Translations under genes and position numbers: made by a program
Notes under the pieces: generated by a model
Told to the model about the DNA's origin: nothing
The model's input: the letters and a program-made list of their open reading frames with translations, nothing else
Database searches by the model: none
Assembly: GCA_944385595.1 (NCBI GenBank)
Contig: CALWXY010000099.1
Coordinates: forward strand, 1 to 8,295
Reading direction: 5' to 3'
Length of the DNA: 8,295 bases
From: an uncultured Oscillospiraceae bacterium
GTDB lineage: Bacteria > Bacillota > Clostridia > Oscillospirales > Oscillospiraceae
In this document: in pieces, positions 5,862 through 8,295 of the stretch
How positions within the stretch are numbered: the first letter of the stretch is position 1
Layout: every line of letters starts with the position of its first letter

Positions 5862-5888
5862 AAACGCCGCCTTACGGGCGGCGTTTTT
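5862..5888 (+). terminator. Riboswitch-controlled intrinsic terminator
   Basis: AAACGCCGCC (5862-5871) pairs perfectly with GGCGGCGTTT (5877-5886) around TTACG, ending in a T5 run (5884-5888). It lies between the TPP aptamer and the first start codon, so it is the expected off-switch: TPP-bound leader terminates here. An obvious long antiterminator is not visible; the CAAA at 5861-5864 repeats the P1 5' strand and could compete for TTTG (5840-5843), which is only 4 bp. Confidence 0.9.
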
Positions 5889-5916
5889 CATTATTAATTT
5901 TTTGGAGGTAAACAAA

Positions 5917-6216
5917 ATGAAAGCATCCGTAGCCATCCAGGTCGAGCCCAACATCGCCGACACCAAAGAGACCATCCGCGTCGTCGACGAGGTCATCGAT
6001 TACATCCGCAGCACCGGCCTGCACTACTACGTCGGCCCCTGCGAGACCGCCATCGAGGGCGACGACTTCGACCAGCTCATCGAGATCGTCAAAAACTGCT
6101 GCAAGGTCGCGAACAAGGCCGGCTCCGAGCGCGTCTCCGCATATGTGAAGCTCAATTACCGCCCCGAGGGTGAGGTACTCACCATTGATGAAAAGGTCAC
6201 GAAGCATCACCAGTAA
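5917..6216 (+). CDS. Thiamine-binding protein, MTH1187/YqgV family (DUF77)
   Basis: A 99-residue cytoplasmic protein of the MTH1187 / Thiamine_BP family, a small ferredoxin-like fold that assembles into oligomers. Landmarks are VAIQVEPNI (5-13), the ligand-side stretch YVGPCETAIEGD (38-49), and the closing strand VSAYVKLNYRPEG (73-85). Start is the ATG at 5917, with GGAGG 8 bases upstream (5904-5908). There is no signal peptide. It is the first gene behind the TPP riboswitch and overlaps the permease gene, so a role in binding thiamine or its pyrimidine or thiazole precursor, as buffer or sensor for the importer, is likely. The exact ligand is not established for most members. Confidence 0.92.
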   Translation: MKASVAIQVEPNIADTKETIRVVDEVIDYIRSTGLHYYVGPCETAIEGDDFDQLIEIVKNCCKVANKAGSERVSAYVKLNYRPEGEVLTIDEKVTKHHQ

Positions 6217-6967
6217 GCTCCCCGCCGCGGGGGCGATAGCGCTCCTGCTGCTGGTGTGGCACTTCTCCTGCTCGCTGGGGCTGGTGCCGTCGTTCATGCT
6301 GCCCTCGCCGGAGGCCGTGATAACAGCCCTCGTCACCGAGTTCCCGCTGCTCATGCAGCACGCAAGGGTGACGCTGGCCGAGGCGGCCTACGGCCTCGCC
6401 GCGGGCGTCGCCGTCGCCTTCGTCGCGGCCACGCTGATGGACCGCTTCCGCTTCCTCTACAAGGCGCTCTATCCCCTGCTCATCATCACGCAGACCATCC
6501 CGTCGGTGGCCATAGCGCCGCTTCTGGTGCTGTGGATGGGCTTCGAGATGGCGCCGAAGGTCACCCTCGTCGCGATAACCACCTTCTTCCCCATCACCAT
6601 CGGCCTGCTCGACGGCTACGCCGCCGCCGACAGGGAGGCCGCCGAGCTTTTGCGCTCCATGGGCGCGAGCCGCGGCCAGATATTCAGGCATCTCAAATTC
6701 CCCGCGGCTCTCAGCCACTTCTTCTCCGGCCTGCGCGTCTCGGCGTCCTACGCCGTCGTCGGCGCGGTCATATCCGAGTGGCTCGGCGGCTTCGAGGGGC
6801 TGGGCGTGTACATGACGCGCGTCAAAAAGGCCTACGCCTTCGACAAAATGTTCGCCGTCATCGTGTTCATCACGGCGGTGAGCCTGCTGCTCATGCTCTG
6901 CGTCTCGCTGCTGCGCAAGCTCGCTATGCCATGGGAGAAATATGAGAAGCTTGAGAGAAAGGACTAA
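6188..6967 (+). CDS. thiX: ABC transporter permease, ThiX-like (thiamine precursor uptake)
   Basis: Integral membrane subunit of a binding-protein-dependent importer (BPD_transp_1 family, SsuC/TauC-like), 259 residues with about six helices: roughly 12-34, 65-84, 95-118, 124-142, 186-200 and 222-243. The cytoplasmic EAA coupling loop that docks the ATPase is EAAELLRSMGASRGQIFRHL (150-169). Start is taken as the ATG at 6188, 29 bases inside the preceding gene, with AGGGTGAGG at 6167-6175 as ribosome binding site; TTG at 6185 gives somewhat better spacing and GTG at 6170 is also in frame. The name rests on context: TPP riboswitch, thiamine-binding protein before it and an NMT1/ThiY-type receptor after it. 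Sequence alone would also allow a sulfonate or nitrate-type permease. Confidence 0.9.
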   Translation: MKRSRSITSKLPAAGAIALLLLVWHFSCSLGLVPSFMLPSPEAVITALVTEFPLLMQHARVTLAEAAYGLAAGVAVAFVAATLMDRFRFLYKALYPLLIITQTIPSVAIAPLLVLWMGFEMAPKVTLVAITTFFPITIGLLDGYAAADREAAELLRSMGASRGQIFRHLKFPAALSHFFSGLRVSASYAVVGAVISEWLGGFEGLGVYMTRVKKAYAFDKMFAVIVFITAVSLLLMLCVSLLRKLAMPWEKYEKLERKD

Positions 6968-6971
6968 GAAA

Positions 6972-8003
6972 ATGAAAAAGATAACCGCCATACTGCTCAC
7001 GCTCTGCCTCTGCCTGGCGCTCGCCGCCTGCGGCGGCTCCACCGAGTCCGCCGCGCCCGAGAGCGCTGCCCCGGAGGCCGGCAGCGAGCTGACCAAGGTC
7101 ACCCTCTGCCTCGACTGGACGCCGAATACCAACCACACCGGCTTCTACGTCGCCCAGGCCATGGGCTACTATGAGGCCGCCGGCCTCGAGGTCGAGATTG
7201 TCCAGCCGCCTGAGGACGGCGCCACCGCCCTCTGCGCCGCCGGTCAGTGCGAGTTCGCCATAACCGTGCAGGATTCGCTGGCCTCCGCCTTCGCGCTCTC
7301 CGAGCCGCTGCCCGTCACCGCCGTCGCGGCGCTGCTGCAGCACAACACGTCGGGCATCATCGCCGTCCCCGGCGAGGGCATGGATCACCCCGCCGGACTT
7401 GAGGGCCACAACTACGCCACCTGGAACAGCCCCATCGAGCTCGCCATGATGGACTACGTCATGGCTCAGGACGGCGGCGACTTCTCCAAGGGCGAGCTTA
7501 TCCCCAACAACATCACCGACGAGGCCGGCGCCATCGAGACTCGTCAGGCCGACAGCATCTGGGTCTACTACGGCTGGGGCTGCATCAACGCCGAGCTGCG
7601 CGGCGTCGACTTCGACTACTTCTACTTCAAGGACTACGCGCCCGAGCTCGACTACTACACCCCCGTCATCATCTCCAACGACGAGTTCCTCGCGAACAAC
7701 CCGGAGATTGCGAAGGCCTTCCTGCAGGCCACCGCGCAGGGCTATGAGTACGCCATCGAGAACCCGGAGGAGGCGGCTCAGATGCTCATAGACGGCGACA
7801 CCACCGGCTCGCTGAACGGCTCTGAGGAGCTGGTCGTCGCGAGCCAGAAGTGGATGTGCGACCAGTACAAGGCCGAGGTCGAGCAGTGGGGCTACATAGA
7901 CCCCGCCCGCTGGGACGCCTTCTATCAGTGGCTGAGCGACAACGGCCTCGTTGAGATACCCATAGAGCCGGGCACCGGCTTCTCGAACGACTACCTGGCA
8001 TGA
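6972..8003 (+). CDS. thiY: ABC transporter substrate-binding lipoprotein, NMT1/ThiY-like
   Basis: Receptor for a thiamine pyrimidine precursor or thiamine itself, anchored outside the membrane; 343 residues. Signal peptide 1-19 with lipobox LAAC and lipid attachment at Cys20, then an Ala/Ser/Pro/Glu linker to about 39. The NMT1/THI5-like domain opens with LCLDWTPNTNHTGFYVAQ (45-62), typical of ThiY, and continues with GYYEAAGLEVEI. The fungal Thi5 CCCFC iron motif is absent, as expected for a bacterial receptor rather than an HMP synthase. ATG at 6972 is 4 bases after the permease stop, with AAAGGA about 8 bases upstream. The stop overlaps the ATPase start (ATGA). In Bacillus ThiY binds formylaminopyrimidine; a tenA homologue would support that here but none lies in this window. 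Confidence 0.93.
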   Translation: MKKITAILLTLCLCLALAACGGSTESAAPESAAPEAGSELTKVTLCLDWTPNTNHTGFYVAQAMGYYEAAGLEVEIVQPPEDGATALCAAGQCEFAITVQDSLASAFALSEPLPVTAVAALLQHNTSGIIAVPGEGMDHPAGLEGHNYATWNSPIELAMMDYVMAQDGGDFSKGELIPNNITDEAGAIETRQADSIWVYYGWGCINAELRGVDFDYFYFKDYAPELDYYTPVIISNDEFLANNPEIAKAFLQATAQGYEYAIENPEEAAQMLIDGDTTGSLNGSEELVVASQKWMCDQYKAEVEQWGYIDPARWDAFYQWLSDNGLVEIPIEPGTGFSNDYLA

Positions 8004-8295
8004 GCGAGACCGTGCTGAGAGCCGAGGGCGTCACGAAGATCTACGACGGCGTGACGATCATCGAGGACATCACGATGGAGCTGCGCCGGGGCGAGCTGGT
8101 GTGCGTCCTCGGCGTCTCCGGCGCGGGCAAGACGACGCTGTTCCACATACTCTCCGGCCTCACTCAGCCGGAGAGCGGGCGCGTCCTGCTCGGCGACGAG
8201 GACATCACCGGGCAGCCGGGCAAGATTAGCTACATGCTGCAAAAGGATCTGCTGCTGCCGCACAAGCGCATAGTCGACAACGTGGCGCTGCCGCT
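8000..8295 (+). CDS. thiZ: ABC transporter ATP-binding protein, ThiZ-like (3' end cut by window edge)
   Basis: Energy-coupling ATPase of the ThiXYZ-type importer; only the first 98 residues are in the window. Walker A is GVSGAGKT (38-45) and the Q-loop Gln is at 81 (YMLQKDLLLPHKR, 78-90), as in the SsuB/TauB/ThiZ branch. Signature motif and Walker B lie beyond the right edge. The ATG overlaps the receptor stop (ATGA), so translation is coupled to the receptor gene. Usual length for the family is about 240-260 residues, so roughly 150 are missing. Confidence 0.93.
   Translation, partial: MSETVLRAEGVTKIYDGVTIIEDITMELRRGELVCVLGVSGAGKTTLFHILSGLTQPESGRVLLGDEDITGQPGKISYMLQKDLLLPHKRIVDNVALP

Noticed and set aside
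5668..5996. Minus-strand short frames across the riboswitch and thi promoter
   Set aside because: They cover a clearly functional plus-strand promoter, TPP aptamer and terminator, and lack ribosome binding sites and known domains.
4464..7090. Similarity of the N-terminal linkers of the two lipoproteins (both run Cys-Gly-Gly-Ser-Thr then Ser/Ala/Pro/Glu)
   Set aside because: Low-complexity post-lipobox linkers of this kind are common in one genome's lipoproteins. The domains behind them (TAXI and NMT1) differ, so it does not show duplication.
6197..7138. Minus-strand open frame opposite thiX and the start of thiY
   Set aside because: Arg/Glu/His/Gly-rich shadow product without motifs, opposite well-supported transporter genes.

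Overview
The window looks like a chromosomal piece of a GC-rich, low-GC-phylum-derived anaerobe, most likely a gut Clostridia member (Oscillospiraceae-like). This is an inference from family content: a YtrA-type GntR regulator with its ABC ATPase, a TAXI-type TRAP transporter, a TPP-riboswitch-led ThiXYZ operon, strong GGAGG-type ribosome binding sites, consensus sigma-A promoters and lipoproteins with Gly/Ser/Ala/Pro/Glu linkers. No species can be named from the sequence alone. No phage, transposase, CRISPR, tRNA or rRNA gene is visible.

Layout. (1) Positions 1-1083, minus strand: a two-gene unit, gntR (YtrA family) then an ABC ATPase that runs off the left edge. It is driven by a near-perfect promoter with a 29-bp inverted-repeat operator next to its -10 box. 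(2) Positions 1084-1792: about 700 bases with no convincing gene. It holds three copies of a 56-59 base hairpin repeat (two direct, one inverted), two terminator-like hairpins and other folded stretches. (3) Positions 1793-5536, minus strand: a three-gene TRAP operon coding for a TAXI solute-binding lipoprotein, a DUF1850 protein and a fused 4TM/12TM permease. The stop and start codons overlap at both junctions. (4) Positions 5537-5916: a divergent control region with one promoter for each direction, a nested set of inverted repeats between them, and a TPP riboswitch with a terminator on the plus strand. (5) Positions 5917-8295, plus strand: a thiamine-related uptake operon coding for an MTH1187-type thiamine-binding protein, a ThiX-like permease, a ThiY/NMT1-like lipoprotein and a ThiZ-like ATPase cut by the right edge.

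How the parts work together. The plus-strand operon is a complete ABC importer, apart from the window cut, for thiamine or a thiamine pyrimidine precursor, switched off by TPP through the leader. The minus-strand operon is a secondary, ion-driven importer whose substrate cannot be read from the sequence. The gntR unit is probably autoregulated and probably belongs to an ABC-2 type exporter or cell-envelope stress system that continues to the left. Most of the window is well-explained family biology. The least explained parts are the repeat-rich gap (1084-1792) and the nested inverted repeats at 5614-5678.
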